Source: Ryuthela nishihirai (lineage: Eukaryota; Arthropoda; Arachnida; Araneae; Heptathelidae). From it: a stretch of DNA of 64,000 nt. Made by a program: the position numbers and the translations under genes. The notes beneath the pieces were generated by a model, which was not told the DNA's origin, did no database searches, and worked only from the letters and a program-made list of their open reading frames with translations. Within the stretch, counting starts at the first letter, position 1, and each line of letters opens with the position of its first letter. This document shows, one piece after another, positions 54,386 to 64,000 of this stretch. The DNA lies in the NCBI GenBank assembly GCA_038380435.1, contig JAWZYU010000020.1, forward strand, positions 38,534,307-38,598,306, written 5' to 3'.

Positions 54386-55421
54386 TACAAGAAGCCTCAG
54401 TTGTTAAAGAAAGAAAACGAAGAATAATTGTTTTACCTTTAGCTGATAAAGCTTTTCCTGTAAACTCGTGTTTTAGAAAAAGTCCAAAAGTCAAGACAAA
54501 CGAATTCTAAAAAGCTTCGACTCCATGTAGATTTACTTATTTATTTTTTGAAGACTTTTGATTTTTTGATTATGCGTTTCGATATCAGAACTTACTTCAA
54601 GAAACTAAAAAAGCTTAAGACCAAATAGAGCCTATAGGGCCGGATATAAGAAAAAAAAAGTAAAGTGGGGTAGGTGGGAATGGGGGGGGGGGGGGGGGGC
54701 TCATATGTTCGATCAATATGAAAAAAAAAAAAAAAAAGCAAAAAGAGAGGAGGGCGGTCAAAAGACCGGATTTCCATTGTAGTATGCAATTTTCCCTTCC
54801 GCTTAAAACAAGAATTTTTAAGAGATCTTTAAAAAATTCTGAAATAATGAATAGAATATACAGAAGCATAATAATTTGTTACCTCGATTACCTTTAATAG
54901 CATTATGGAAAGGAGACGTGGCCTCCTGCTTCTTCGCCCCCTAGAGATGGCTCTGGGGCATACTATCAGTTAATTGAAGGTTCGGGATTTTTTTTTTCAT
55001 CTTTATATTGTTTCTCATGATGTTCACATATTTGAAGTGTGAAGTGCGGGGAAGAAGTCGGTACAGGAGCAAGCTCGTGAATTGATATTTGGATTCAGGA
55101 GTTCAAACTGGGGAATTGTTTTCTTTTTGCTTCTCTTTGGCGAGAAAGAATTCAGCTTAGGAAGATCACCGTCCGTTGGATGGAATGATAAAACGTGGTA
55201 CTCTAGAGAAAGGCTTCCTCTGGGACTTAAAGAGCTTACTAGTTAGTTTGGTGGGGGAAGATTCCAATTCTCTTAGCAGCTGTATAGTGGATCTTTCACA
55301 TATATATAGTGGATATATATATAGTGGATCTTTCACACCAGACACCGATCCTTGTTGTCCTGGTGACTTGGATACTAAGACTAAGGCGTTGTTCAGGGGA
55401 TATTTCCCAGATGTATTGCCA
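54386..55421. other. No gene; long G run next to a long A run
   Basis: A run of about 18 G interrupts sequence near 54681-54699 and a run of about 18 A follows at about 54720-54737. TATATATAGTGGAT repeats at 55299-55330. No coding sequence recognised. Confidence 0.4.
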
Positions 55422-55425
55422 TTAA

Positions 55426-55953
55426 CCCTTTCAGGACCATAAGGTTTCTAAGAGTAAATATTAGTATGTAACTGTTTATTTTAGTTTGTTTAGACGTAAA
55501 ATAAATAAAAATCATAAGAAAAATACATAACAATGTGTAGTTTTTTTGGAATTTTATGGGAAATATTTTTCCCAATGGACTATAAAGGTAACACAAATTA
55601 TAGTTAGGCTTATTAGGCAATGTCTTTTATTTATTGGTTTATTAGAACAAAATGTTAACTAAAATAATACAAAATTATGAAATAAAATTACTATACAAAA
55701 TGATGTGCTAATTATGATATTCTGCGAAGCAATTTCTTTTGGTAGTGAGGCAAAGATGGACAATGCACATAATACATATATTATGCGTCCTGACAGTTCT
55801 GTTTTTGTTTTCTAAACGTTCCCGTTTACGTAATTGCGTTCGGCATACGTTCTATTTTGACATTCTGTATAAAAAATGCAGATAAGGTTATAATTAAATA
55901 CGACAATCACCAATTTTAAAATGGGAAAAATGTTTCCCTTAGTCGTGAAAGGG
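55426..55953 (-). mobile_element. piggyBac-like MITE, 528 bp, second copy
   Basis: Inverted relative to 30020-30545 and nearly identical by eye across the whole length. TTAA lies at 55422-55425 and 55954-55957, and the ends are CCCTTTCAGGACCATAAGG and CCCTTTCACGACTAAGGG (complement). Confidence 0.93.
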
Positions 55954-55957
55954 TTAA

Positions 55958-57055
55958 GAGAAAGATGTTGTTCAGAGGTGAGACCATTAAATCAAAGATG
56001 CTCAGAATCAGTTCATGCCACACGCATAAATTTAAGGTTTAGATCAGATTACTGGACAAATCCATCAGTCACCTGAATAATAACAAAATGAAGTTTGAAA
56101 TGCAGACATTGATAAACTTACTTAATTAGGCGAATACTGAGAAATTGAAAGCGAAAATGTGGTTATTGTTAAATTTATTCAATCAAGTGAATATTGACAA
56201 ATTGAAGATCGAGAGACAAATGGTGGCAAATTTTCTCAATCAAGTTGCATATTGAAAAATTGAAAAATGAGATTTGAATATTCGCGAACTCGTTTATTTT
56301 TGTGAATTCTGGCAAATTGAAGGGTGGGATGGGAATACTGACAAACAATCAAGAGAATACTAAAAATTTTAAATTAAAACATTAATAGTGAACAATTCAA
56401 ATGCTACAGGTAAATTCTTGAAAATTCAAGATAACGAAGCTGAATATACAAAGCGGAGGCATAGAGAGATTTTCAAACTTAAAAAAGTTGCAATTTAAAA
56501 ATAAAAAATGGAAACATTCTTATAAAGAACTGCACGAAGTCCATAAAGAATATTTTTAGGCATTGCGGACTGATTCATGTCAACCCACAACCACCACAAT
56601 TTGAATTCGAGCATAATCATCTGGACTTTGTGTGACTTAAAAACAAAGATCATAGAGCAATAGTACCAAGCAGACTTATTTATTTACTTGCTTTTACAGA
56701 ATTCTACTTTAGCAAGTGAAATTATAGCAAATCTATACCGGAGAAAGGAAACTAGTATGTTTTAATCAGGCCTTATCCCCGCACAAGGCGAGCTACGAAA
56801 GGATATTAGATTCGTTTCTTCCTTTTCTTTCCATTTCTCATTAATACTTTTCCGTACGAGGAATGCGCATGAGAGTCTCTCGGCGAACTCAGTCCATCGA
56901 GTTGCAATTTATGAAATGAAGTTCTACGTAGAATTAGAAAGAAAGCACGTAATTAAAGCCGTTCTTTAGTCTGCACCGAATCGAGGCGAAGAACTAAATA
57001 AATTAAATTCGAGCAATATGCGACTGAATCGCCGCTTAAAAGACCATGCAAAGGG
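55958..57055. other. AT-rich DNA, nothing recognised
   Basis: Around 56080-56340 the words CAAATTGAA and AATATTGA recur loosely with no fixed period. No gene or element identified. Confidence 0.4.
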
Positions 57056-57802
57056 ATGAGGAGCTCCGATGCCCGGAAAGCAATCTTATTTCTGCTTCGA
57101 GCGGCTTCGAATGTGTTCGAGCAATTCAATTTTAATTTAGGAAAACAAGTAGATATCGATCCGATTCTCTGTCGGTCTCATCCGCCAAAAGCAGCTAATG
57201 AAACAACGCCTTTGGATCGGAGTGAAGTGCCTTCAACTGGAAAGTGCAAACAGAAACAGAAAAGAAACAAGAGGAACGGACCTTTGACTGTATTGTCATT
57301 CACGACAGTTCCTTTTCGGTCTCCATCTACACCCCCACGGAAAAAAAAAGGTCGTATCTCTGCAATGCTCTTTTACGCGCTACTCTATTTACACGGGGAG
57401 TCGGGCTGTCGAACTAGTTTCGTCTCATTACTGAGATCAAAGGGGTCAGAGAGGGGAAATGTTGACTCTATCACGGAGCCTGAGGAAGACCATCGAACAC
57501 TTTCGAAACCTTCTAGCGCCGTTAGAAATCGAAGTAATAAAAAGCGAAAAAAAAATGCAGAGGAAGGAAAGACGGGGGTAAAAAAAAAGAAGGGAGGGGG
57601 TAAAAAAAAAGAAGGGAGGGAGGCTCAACAGAAACACCAGAAATTACTGACGGGATTTAGTATTCTGTTCGTGGTTCTTGAGTTTGAGCAAACACGAAAC
57701 TGGGGGAAGAGGGTAGGAATCCAAACAACCGACCACAACTACGCCCGGCTCCTGCTCCTGACTTGCTTCCTCCGCCTAAGAACTGCAAACAGGAGTCTCT
57801 GA
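57056..57802 (+). other. Longest non-transposon frame, probably not a gene
   Basis: An open frame of 248 codons. It contains no domain I know and is dominated by Lys/Arg/Gly-rich low complexity (for example KKKKGGGKKKEGRE near residue 180), which comes from purine-rich DNA with two tandem TAAAAAAAAAGAAGGGAGGG-like units. No splice signals, Kozak context or homologue support it. I list it because it is the longest frame outside the transposons. Confidence 0.15.
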
Positions 57803-57860
57803 TTTCGTGTGCATACTTGGGAGGGCTTAAACTCACAAGGCACAGCAGGAGGATCTGGAT

Positions 57861-57966
57861 TTTTCATCAGGTGACTTCTGTTCTTCGTGGGTGGAAAAGA
57901 AGGTTTCTTTTGTTTTTCATCAGGTGACTTCTGTTCTTCGTGGGTGGAAAAGAAGGTTTCTTTTGT
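57861..57966. repeat. 53-bp tandem duplication
   Basis: Two identical copies, each starting TTTTCATCAGGTGACTTCTG and ending GGTTTCTTTTGTT. Confidence 0.93.
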
Positions 57967-58436
57967 TTTGTGAAGATCATGTGGAAAAATCGACGCAAGC
58001 GAAACATGAGAAATAAAAGAAAGATTTGTCTCTTTCCGTTGCTTTTTAAAAAGGAAAATCTCTCTCTCTCTTGTCACGAGTATTAAAAATGCCACGTTTT
58101 ATTCGCTATTTTTTCTCTGCTGTGGAGACGGAAAGACTGAACATCGCAGACTGCATTTAACCTTGTACATTTTAAATTTCCCGACGCATTAGTTTTTTTT
58201 TGTAAAAAGAAAGAAACAGGGTCAAATCTGGGGGGGAGGGGGCTTTGATAATAACGGTAAGGGTAATAGATGCAGAAAATTATTAAACGTTTGATAGTTT
58301 TTAGAAATTTTTTAAAGTTCTTTAAGTTCTCTATAATGGAAAGCCTTTTAGTGTTTTCCGGCTCGACACGATTGGGATTCTTGCCCCCCCCCCTCTCCCT
58401 TGATCTTAATTTTTTTTCTAGATCCAGGCCCGGAAG
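57967..58436. other. Intergenic DNA, nothing recognised
   Basis: Short G and C runs (58230-58240 and 58384-58393). The minus-strand frame at 58463-58083 (126 codons) has no recognisable domain. Confidence 0.35.
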
Positions 58437-58552
58437 TAATGATGTTAAATATTCACTTGTCAAAAAAGTCCAATTAAAATTTTATAACGGGAACGATAAA
58501 AACGGAAGAAGAAAAAGTGATAATGTCCGGAGTCGGGTGGTAGGTAACGACT
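58437..58552 (+). repeat. Dispersed direct repeat, copy 1
   Basis: GATGTTAAATATTCACTTG through GGTGGTAGGTAACGACT is found again at 60172-60286 with about 15 differences, in the same orientation. Confidence 0.85.
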
Positions 58553-58586
58553 TGGATTTTTAACCCAACATGGAGTGGCACGGGAT

Positions 58587-58648
58587 TTGATTGTTTAACC
58601 TTTGATCGGCACTTTTTTCAATCGGCTAAATGAATAGGTCATTCCTGC
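58587..58648 (-). mobile_element. SINE-A tail fragment
   Basis: GATTGTTTAACCTTTGATCG, CACTTTTTTCAATCGGCTAA and ATGAATAGGTCA match the 3' end in minus orientation. Heavily diverged. Confidence 0.5.
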
Positions 58649-58734
58649 TAGTCTTAGTGGTTGGATGACGCATGAGCTGTACTTTTCCATTTGCTTCGGT
58701 AAATAAATCATTAATATGTCCTCCTGATGTTGTT

Positions 58735-58957
58735 CGGATGGGACGTTAAGCCGTGGCCTCGTGTGCGGGAGAGCCATACCCTGTGCACGTTAAAGAACAC
58801 GCTGGATGGCCTTGACGGGAGGCTACCATCTGTCTCCCAACAGCTGTTCCAGTGGGTCCCCTCCCCCAACCTTCTCTGAGCCTTCGAGGTCCATGTGACC
58901 TGGCCATTTAGCCCATTGTGTACAAAAAAGTGCCGCTCAGAGGTAAAACAACCTAAC
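58735..58957 (+). mobile_element. SINE-A, 5'-truncated with 12-bp TSD
   Basis: Starts at CGGATGGGACGTTAAGCC. CCTGATGTTGTT is at 58723-58734 and 58958-58969. Confidence 0.94.
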
Positions 58958-59309
58958 CCTGATGTTGTTTTCGTTCTTTTTTTGCAAATAAGAGGCTTTT
59001 TCAACGTTTTCCAAGTTAGTGGTGGAATGTTGAACCTCATCATTAACACATTTCTAGTTTTTGCATCGTTCCCCGTTTTCTAAAGTTTGTTATTCAAAAT
59101 ACCCCTTTGCACATCGTTGAAAAGTGTATCATCAGAAGCAAAGAGCACCGAAGTTGTCACAGCTGTGGGATCTACTCTGCGACATCATTATACATAAAAA
59201 ATAATGTGCTTCCAAGATTCCAATCGAGAACGAAATTTTCTGATCGTTATATTCGTGATCCACGATAACCGATATTCGACAGTAAAAGATCCCAAGGAAA
59301 AGAGAAAGT

Positions 59310-59520
59310 TTAGAAAGGAGATCCATTGGACAGCTGTTAGGAGACAGATGGAAGCGTATCGTCAAGGCAATCCATCATGTTCTTTCAGTGCACTGTTATG
59401 GCCTTCTTGCATACAAAGACACGGCTTAACGTCTCATCTTGAGGAAGGCTCCTTTTCCAAGCTCATCTGTGCCCCACTTGTCACTGAGAAAAAAAGTGAG
59501 ATTAGGGCTTGCATTCTTTA
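59310..59520 (-). mobile_element. SINE-A, degenerate body
   Basis: Minus-strand order kept: GGACAGCTGTTAGGAGACAG, ATCCATCATGTTCTTT, ACACGGCTTAACGTCTCATC, CCAAGCTCATCTGTGCCCC. Tail and head are lost. Confidence 0.7.
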
Positions 59521-59599
59521 AGGAAGCGAATTAAGAGATGAAAACACATAGAGCAAAAGAGGAGGAGGAGGAGAGAAAGTTTAAAAGACTTCTTGAAGG

Positions 59600-59945
59600 T
59601 TGCTGTTTAACCTAGGAGTGGTACTTTTATGCACACAATAGATTAAATTGTTAGCTCACCAGAACCCAAAGGCTAAGGTCTGAATATAAGAAAGGAATCC
59701 ATTGAAAGGGAGATACATGGGAGCCTGTCCTTGAAGGCCGTTCACAGCAGATGTTTTTTTCCTGCGCATTGGCTACAGGGTATTGTTCCTTCTGAAGGAT
59801 GTTGACGTTTCACCCACTAGTGTCCTCTTTTTCACTAAAGAATGGGCGAGAGTTAGAGGAGGATATCTCAGCATTGACATACTGGGGACTCGAACTTCGG
59901 AACATCAAGTTACGAGCCTAGCGCTTTAAACACATCAGGGTTCTT
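59600..59945 (-). mobile_element. SINE-A, degenerate nearly full length
   Basis: From the tail (GCTGTTTAACCTAGGAGTGG) through TTTTTCACTAAAGAATGGGC, of the older subfamily, to the head with GGGACTCGAACTTCGG and TTACGAGCCTAGCGC. Confidence 0.75.
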
Positions 59946-59974
59946 ATCCTTTCAACGAGAGAAATACCGGACTA

Positions 59975-60055
59975 GCTTAAAATATCTCAACTCAGGCAAA
60001 GTGGGGACTAGAATATTGTATATCAGGTTATGAGGCTGGTGCGCTACACATGGAG
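59975..60055 (-). mobile_element. SINE-A head fragment
   Basis: AAAATATCTCAACTCAGGC, then GGGGACTAGAATATTG and GAGGCTGGTGCGCTAC are the minus-strand head. It follows directly on another old copy. Confidence 0.55.
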
Positions 60056-60171
60056 AGTGTAAAATCATCGATAGTCGAAAGAGCAATTAATAATTGGTTA
60101 TCATGAGAGTCTACATGGTTACTCATGAACAGTAGGAGATGCGATTTTCAGATCGTTTACAGGCACTGTAG

Positions 60172-60286
60172 TCATGATGTGAAATGTTCACCTGTCAAAA
60201 ATGTCTAATTAAAATTTTATAACGGGAGCGATAAAAACGGGGAAGAGAAAGTGATCATGTTCGGAGTCGTGTGGTAGGTAACGACT
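60172..60286 (+). repeat. Dispersed direct repeat, copy 2
   Basis: Matches 58437-58552. A second local duplication surrounds it: CTACATGGTTACTCATGAAC, GATGCGATTTTCAGATC occur at 60111-60157 and 60343-60388, so the area has been duplicated more than once. Confidence 0.85.
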
Positions 60287-60398
60287 AATTGATGATTAAC
60301 TGATGATTTTCAGATCATCAATTAATAATTGTGTATCATTGTCTACATGGTTACTCATGAACATTAGCAGATGCGATTTTCAGATCATTAAGGTAACT

Positions 60399-60735
60399 GT
60401 TCCCAGGTTCGAGTCCCAGCTGGGTCAGCGTTGAGATTTATCTCCGCAAAATTCCCTGCCCTGCCCCCGGTCAGTAGGGGACACCGATGGACTTAGAAAG
60501 GCCGCCGTCCGTCGGATGGGACGTTAAGCCGTGGCCCCGTGTGCGGGAGAGCCATACCCTGTGCACGTTAAAGAACATGCTGGATGGCCTTGACGGGAGG
60601 CTACCATCTGTCTCCCAACAGCTGTTCCAGTGGGTCCCCTCCCCCAACCTTCTCTGAGCCTACGGGGTCTATGTGACCTGGCCATTTAGCCCATGGTGTG
60701 CAAAAAAGTGCCGCTCAGAGGCAAAACAACCCAAC
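60399..60735 (+). mobile_element. SINE-A, 5'-truncated in the head, 14-bp TSD
   Basis: Begins at GTTCCCAGGTTCGAGTCC, just before the B box, so the A box is missing. TCATTAAGGTAACT is at 60385-60398 and 60736-60749. Confidence 0.95.
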
Positions 60736-60749
60736 TCATTAAGGTAACT

Positions 60750-61236
60750 CAAATTGTTTTTAATTCCTATCATTGCAGGGAAGAAGAAATCTGGCGAGTT
60801 GAATGCAGGTCACCAATGGAAATTATTATTCGCAACGGAAATTCCGATCTCGACATTTGGAAGAGACCATTACCACAGACAACATCATGAAGCAACGGAT
60901 GCAATAATTTCTGGAGAGTGAAAGTGTGCAGCATGGCAGCCATATTTATAATGACTCTGTCTAAAATTATGTACTGTAAGATAATAATTGGGGAAAAAAT
61001 ATTTATCGTCTCTTCTCGATTTTACTGTAGTTCTGATAATCGATATTGTATAGTAAGCGAATTTTATATTGATTAAAATAAGTCAACGATGTGGATTCTT
61101 GTAACGATATTTTAAGGGAATTTTCATGATAGTCAATGTTTTGGAGACGATATTTCGTCAGTTGTTATTCAGGAACTCCATGTATTAGTGAAATATTATC
61201 TTTTTGCTTGTCATAAATGGAATCATAGTATATCTT
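60750..61236. other. AT-rich DNA, nothing recognised
   Basis: No gene, repeat or element seen. Confidence 0.4.
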
Positions 61237-61385
61237 AGAATAAATACCCCTCAAAGGGGTGTATACCACATAAGTCTGACAGGAACCTGTCAGAAAAACA
61301 AAACAAAAATTTATGACTTACCCAGGGCTTCAATCAAGTTCCCTTTGATCAATAGCCAAGCATGCAAACCACTGCCACGGTACGG
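61237..61385 (-). mobile_element. SINE-B, deleted and diverged
   Basis: AATAAATACCCCTCAAAGG, TCTGACAGGAACCTGTCAG, then the head AGGGCTTCAATCAAGTTCCC and CCAAGCATGCAAACCACTGC. The GGATGGCAGGACCTCAG block is deleted. Confidence 0.8.
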
Positions 61386-61471
61386 CTATCACAGTGTAAT
61401 TAATGTCAAATCTATTTAATATACCAAAAATCAGGCGCAGTTCTAGGGGAAAAGAAAAGTAAGAGGGGGAG

Positions 61472-61854
61472 TTGGGTTGGGTTACCTCTGAGTGGCACTT
61501 TTCTGCACACCATGGGCTAAATGACCAGGTCACATGGACCCCGAAGGCTCAGAGAAGGTTGGGGGAGGGGACCCACTGGAACAGCTGTTGGGAGACAGAT
61601 GGTAGCCTCCCGTCAAGGCCATCCAGCGTGTTCTTTAACGTGCACAGGGTATGGCTCTGCCGCACACGGGGCCACGGCTTAACGTCCCATCCGACGGACG
61701 GCGGCCTTTCCAAGCCCATCGGTGTCCCCTACTGACCGTGGGCAGGGCGGGGAATTTTGCGGAGATAAATCTCAACGCTGACCCAGCTGGGACTCGAACC
61801 TGGGAACTACAAATTACGAGCTTGGCGCACTACCGACTGAACCACCCCCGCCCC
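61472..61854 (-). mobile_element. SINE-A, full length with 11-bp TSD
   Basis: AAGAGGGGGAG is at 61461-61471 and 61855-61865. The minus-strand head ends AACCACCCCCGCCCC. Confidence 0.95.
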
Positions 61855-61959
61855 AAGAGGGGGAGGAGTGACTGGATATGTTGGAACCAACCGGATCGCA
61901 GTTTCAGTTCATCTGTATTTTAATAATATTTAAATAAAGGTTCTCTCAAAAAGGTTCGG

Positions 61960-62245
61960 ACGGGGGTAGCTCAGTTGATAGCGCGCCAGACTCGTAATCT
62001 GCAGTTCTCAGGTCCGTCGGATGGGACGTTAAGCCGTGGCCCCGTGTGCGGGAGAGCCATACCCTGTGCACGTTAAAGAACACGCTGGATGGCCTTGACG
62101 GGAGACTACCATCTGTCTCCCAACAGTTGTTCCAGTGAGTCCCCTTCCCCAACCTTCTCTGAGCCTTCGGGGTCCGTGTGACCTGGCCATTTAGCCCATG
62201 GTATGCAAAAAAGTGCCACTCAGAGGTAAAACAACCCAAACCCAA
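61960..62245 (+). mobile_element. SINE-A with internal deletion
   Basis: The head ACGGGGGTAGCTCAGTTG to TTCTCAGGTCCGTCGGATGG jumps from just before the B box directly into the body, losing about 110 bp including the B box. The rest is complete to AAAACAACCCAAACCC. Confidence 0.9.
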
Positions 62246-62552
62246 CTCATGATAAGTGTTCTTTTGTGTGAGTTGAAGTGAGTGGAATTTAACCAAGGAC
62301 ATAAGTAGACTGCTTAAGAAAAATATCAATAATTAATTGCGAAAATAATCTGCCTCTAGTTAAAGAAGGTTCTGCGATTTTGGTTTTCATTAATCTAAAA
62401 TATAATTGGCGGAAATGTATTCATGCACACTAATTTTGGCAATAGAGGGTTCATCACCGATTCAAGTTGGAAGAGAGATAAAGCCTTTGTCCATTTGGCA
62501 GGTGATCCATAATTGAGACGTATTAAAACTAATCTGTTGAATGATCCGAAAT
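62246..62552. other. Intergenic DNA, nothing recognised
   Basis: No gene or repeat seen between two SINE-A copies. Confidence 0.4.
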
Positions 62553-62935
62553 AAGGGAGGGGGGGGGGGCGGTCAGTCGGTACCGCGACAGGCTCGTAAT
62601 ATGCGACTTCCAAGTTCCAGTCCCAACTGTGCCTTCGTTGAGTAATCTCCCCAAACCCCCACCCTGCCCTCGGTCAGAAAGGGGAATCGGTGGGCTTGGA
62701 AAGGACACCATTCGTCGGATGTGGCGCTAAGCCGTGGCGTCCTGTGCGGCAGGGCCACTTCCTTTTTACGTTAAAGAATACGCTGGATAGCTTTGACGAG
62801 ATGTTGACATCTGTCTCCTAACAGCTGTCCACTGGGTCCTCTCAATCTTCTCTGAAACCTCGTGGTTCTTTTCACCTGGCCATCCATATCCTTGTGTGCA
62901 AAAAAGTGTCATTCAGAAGTAAATTAACCCAACTA
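62553..62935 (+). mobile_element. SINE-A, older subfamily
   Basis: A G run replaces the usual 5' end (GGGGGGGGGGCGGTCAGTCG). B box AAGTTCCAGTCCC, body with CGGTCAGAAAGGGGAATCGG, and tail AAATTAACCCAACTAC. Confidence 0.85.
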
Positions 62936-63014
62936 CAGAAACAATGGGCTAAATAGACTGCTCCATAGACTGTAGGTTAAATAGACTTATTATTATTATT
63001 ATTAAAGCCGCGGT

Positions 63015-63408
63015 GGGGGCGGGGGTGGCTCAGTCGGTAGCGCGCCGGTCTCGTAATCTGCAGTTCACAGGTTCGATTCCCAGCTAGGTTAGCTTTGATC
63101 TCCGCAAAATTCTCCGTCCTGCCCTCGGTCACTAGGAAACATCGATGGGCTTGAAAAGGCCACCGCCGTCGGATGGGAGGTTAAATCGTGGCTCCATGTG
63201 CGGGAGAGCCATACCGTATGCGCGGTTAAGAACACACTGGATAACTTTAACGGGGAGACCTCTGTGTCACACGATTTGTCTCTTTACATCTATCTTGGGG
63301 GTCACTTTCCCCAACCTTCTCTGAGACTTTGGGGTTCTAGTGACATGGCCATTTAGCCCGTTGTGTGCGAAAAAGTGGCTCTTACAGGTAAAACAATCCA
63401 ACCCATTG
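63015..63408 (+). mobile_element. SINE-A, moderately diverged
   Basis: Head GGGGCGGGGGTGGCTCAG with B box GGTTCGATTCCC, body with several small indels, tail AAAACAATCCAACCC. An ATT trinucleotide run (62988-63003) lies just upstream. Confidence 0.9.
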
Positions 63409-64000
63409 AAGCCGTGGTCCCTTGTGCAGGAGAACCACACGCTGTGTTCGTTAAAGAACGTACTGGATGGCTTTTCGTCTGTTTCCGAACACACTGGGTC
63501 CCCTTCCCCAAACCTTCTCTGAACCACTGGGTTCCTGGGGCGGGGGTGGCTCAGTCGGTAGCGCGCCAGGCTCGTAATCTGTAGTTCCCAGGTTCGAGTC
63601 CCAGCTGGGTCAGCGTTGAGATTTATCTCCGCAAAATTCCCCGCCCTGCCCACGGTCAGTAGGGGACACCGATGGGCTTGGAAAGGCCGCCGTCCGTCTG
63701 ATGGGACGTTAAGCCGTGGCCCCGTGTGCGGGAGAGCCATACCCTGTGCACGTTAAAGAACACACTGGATGGCCTTGACGGGTAGCTACCATCTGTCTCC
63801 CAACAGCTGTTCCAGTGGGTCCCCTCCCCCAACCTTCTCTGAGTCTTCGGGGTCCATATGACCTGGCCATTTAGCCCATGGTGTGCAAAAAAGTGCCGCT
63901 CAGAGGTAAAACAACCCAACCCAACTGGGTTCCTTGTGACCTGGCCGTTTAGCCCAGTGCGTGCAAAAAATTGCGGGTCAGAGATAAAACCACCCAACCG
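63409..64000 (+). mobile_element. SINE-A, 5'-truncated, split by a younger SINE-A
   Basis: The first part, CCGTGGTCCCTTGTGCAGG to CTGGGTTCCT (63536), resumes after the nested copy with CTTGTGACCTGGCCGTTTAG and ends CCACCCAACCG at the window edge. Confidence 0.85.
63537..63923 (+). mobile_element. SINE-A nested in SINE-A, full length
   Basis: ACTGGGTTCCT is at 63526-63536 and 63924-63934. Complete head, body and tail, among the least diverged copies in the window. Confidence 0.95.

Noticed and set aside
57056..57802. 248-codon frame as a protein gene
   Set aside because: Low complexity from purine-rich DNA, no recognisable domain and no supporting signals; kept only as a doubtful entry.

Overview
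This is a gene-poor, AT-rich eukaryotic nuclear window, most likely from an arthropod and possibly an arachnid. That placement is an inference from general knowledge of which genomes carry this mix (tRNA-derived SINEs, DUF4817-type Tc1/mariner elements, Tigger/pogo, TTAA-flanked piggyBac-like MITEs, hAT MITEs, Jockey/CR1-like LINEs). I found no intact host gene, rRNA, functional tRNA or CRISPR array. Almost every recognisable segment is a transposable element or a tandem repeat.

The dominant component is one SINE family, called SINE-A here. It is about 385 bp long and starts with a tRNA-like head containing Pol III A and B boxes. A long conserved body follows, and the end is a non-poly(A) tail rich in CAACCCAA. 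I count about 40 copies and fragments on both strands, covering by rough addition a sixth to a fifth of the window. At least seventeen have target-site duplications (TSDs) of 10-14 bp that can be read directly, including four 5'-truncated copies. A second tRNA-headed family, SINE-B (about 200 bp, ending in ATTT repeats), has six copies.

Layout. 0-6.3 kb: a coding-like relic at the left edge, SINE-A copies, a TA-flanked MITE and a 50-bp minisatellite. 6.3-13.1 kb: a SINE-A copy split by a 6.37-kb element with 33-bp terminal inverted repeats (TIRs) and two exons of a THAP zinc finger. That element contains a MITE, which in turn contains a SINE-B, giving four nested insertions. 13.3-15.2 kb: a DUF4817-type Tc1/mariner element with a dead transposase, interrupted by SINE-A. 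15.4-31 kb: palindromic MITEs, an expanded hAT-like MITE, several minisatellites, many SINE-A copies (one refolded into a 107-bp inverted repeat) and a piggyBac-like MITE inside a SINE-A. 31.9-34.1 kb: a nearly intact Tigger/pogo element with TIRs, a TA TSD and one frameshift. 34.1-38.2 kb: two halves of a Jockey/CR1-like LINE in opposite orientation. 38-64 kb: more SINE-A and SINE-B, MITEs, a 36-bp minisatellite ending in an inverted unit with a B box, a LINE 3' end, a second piggyBac-like MITE and a dense SINE-A cluster at the right edge.

The elements do not form a pathway. The functional links are between parasites and helpers: the SINEs need a LINE reverse transcriptase, and the MITEs need piggyBac, hAT and Tc1/mariner transposases that are absent or broken here. 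The best candidate for an undescribed element is the 6.37-kb THAP-bearing unit at 6370-12741, because the split SINE, its own TSD and the repeated target bases together fix its boundaries.
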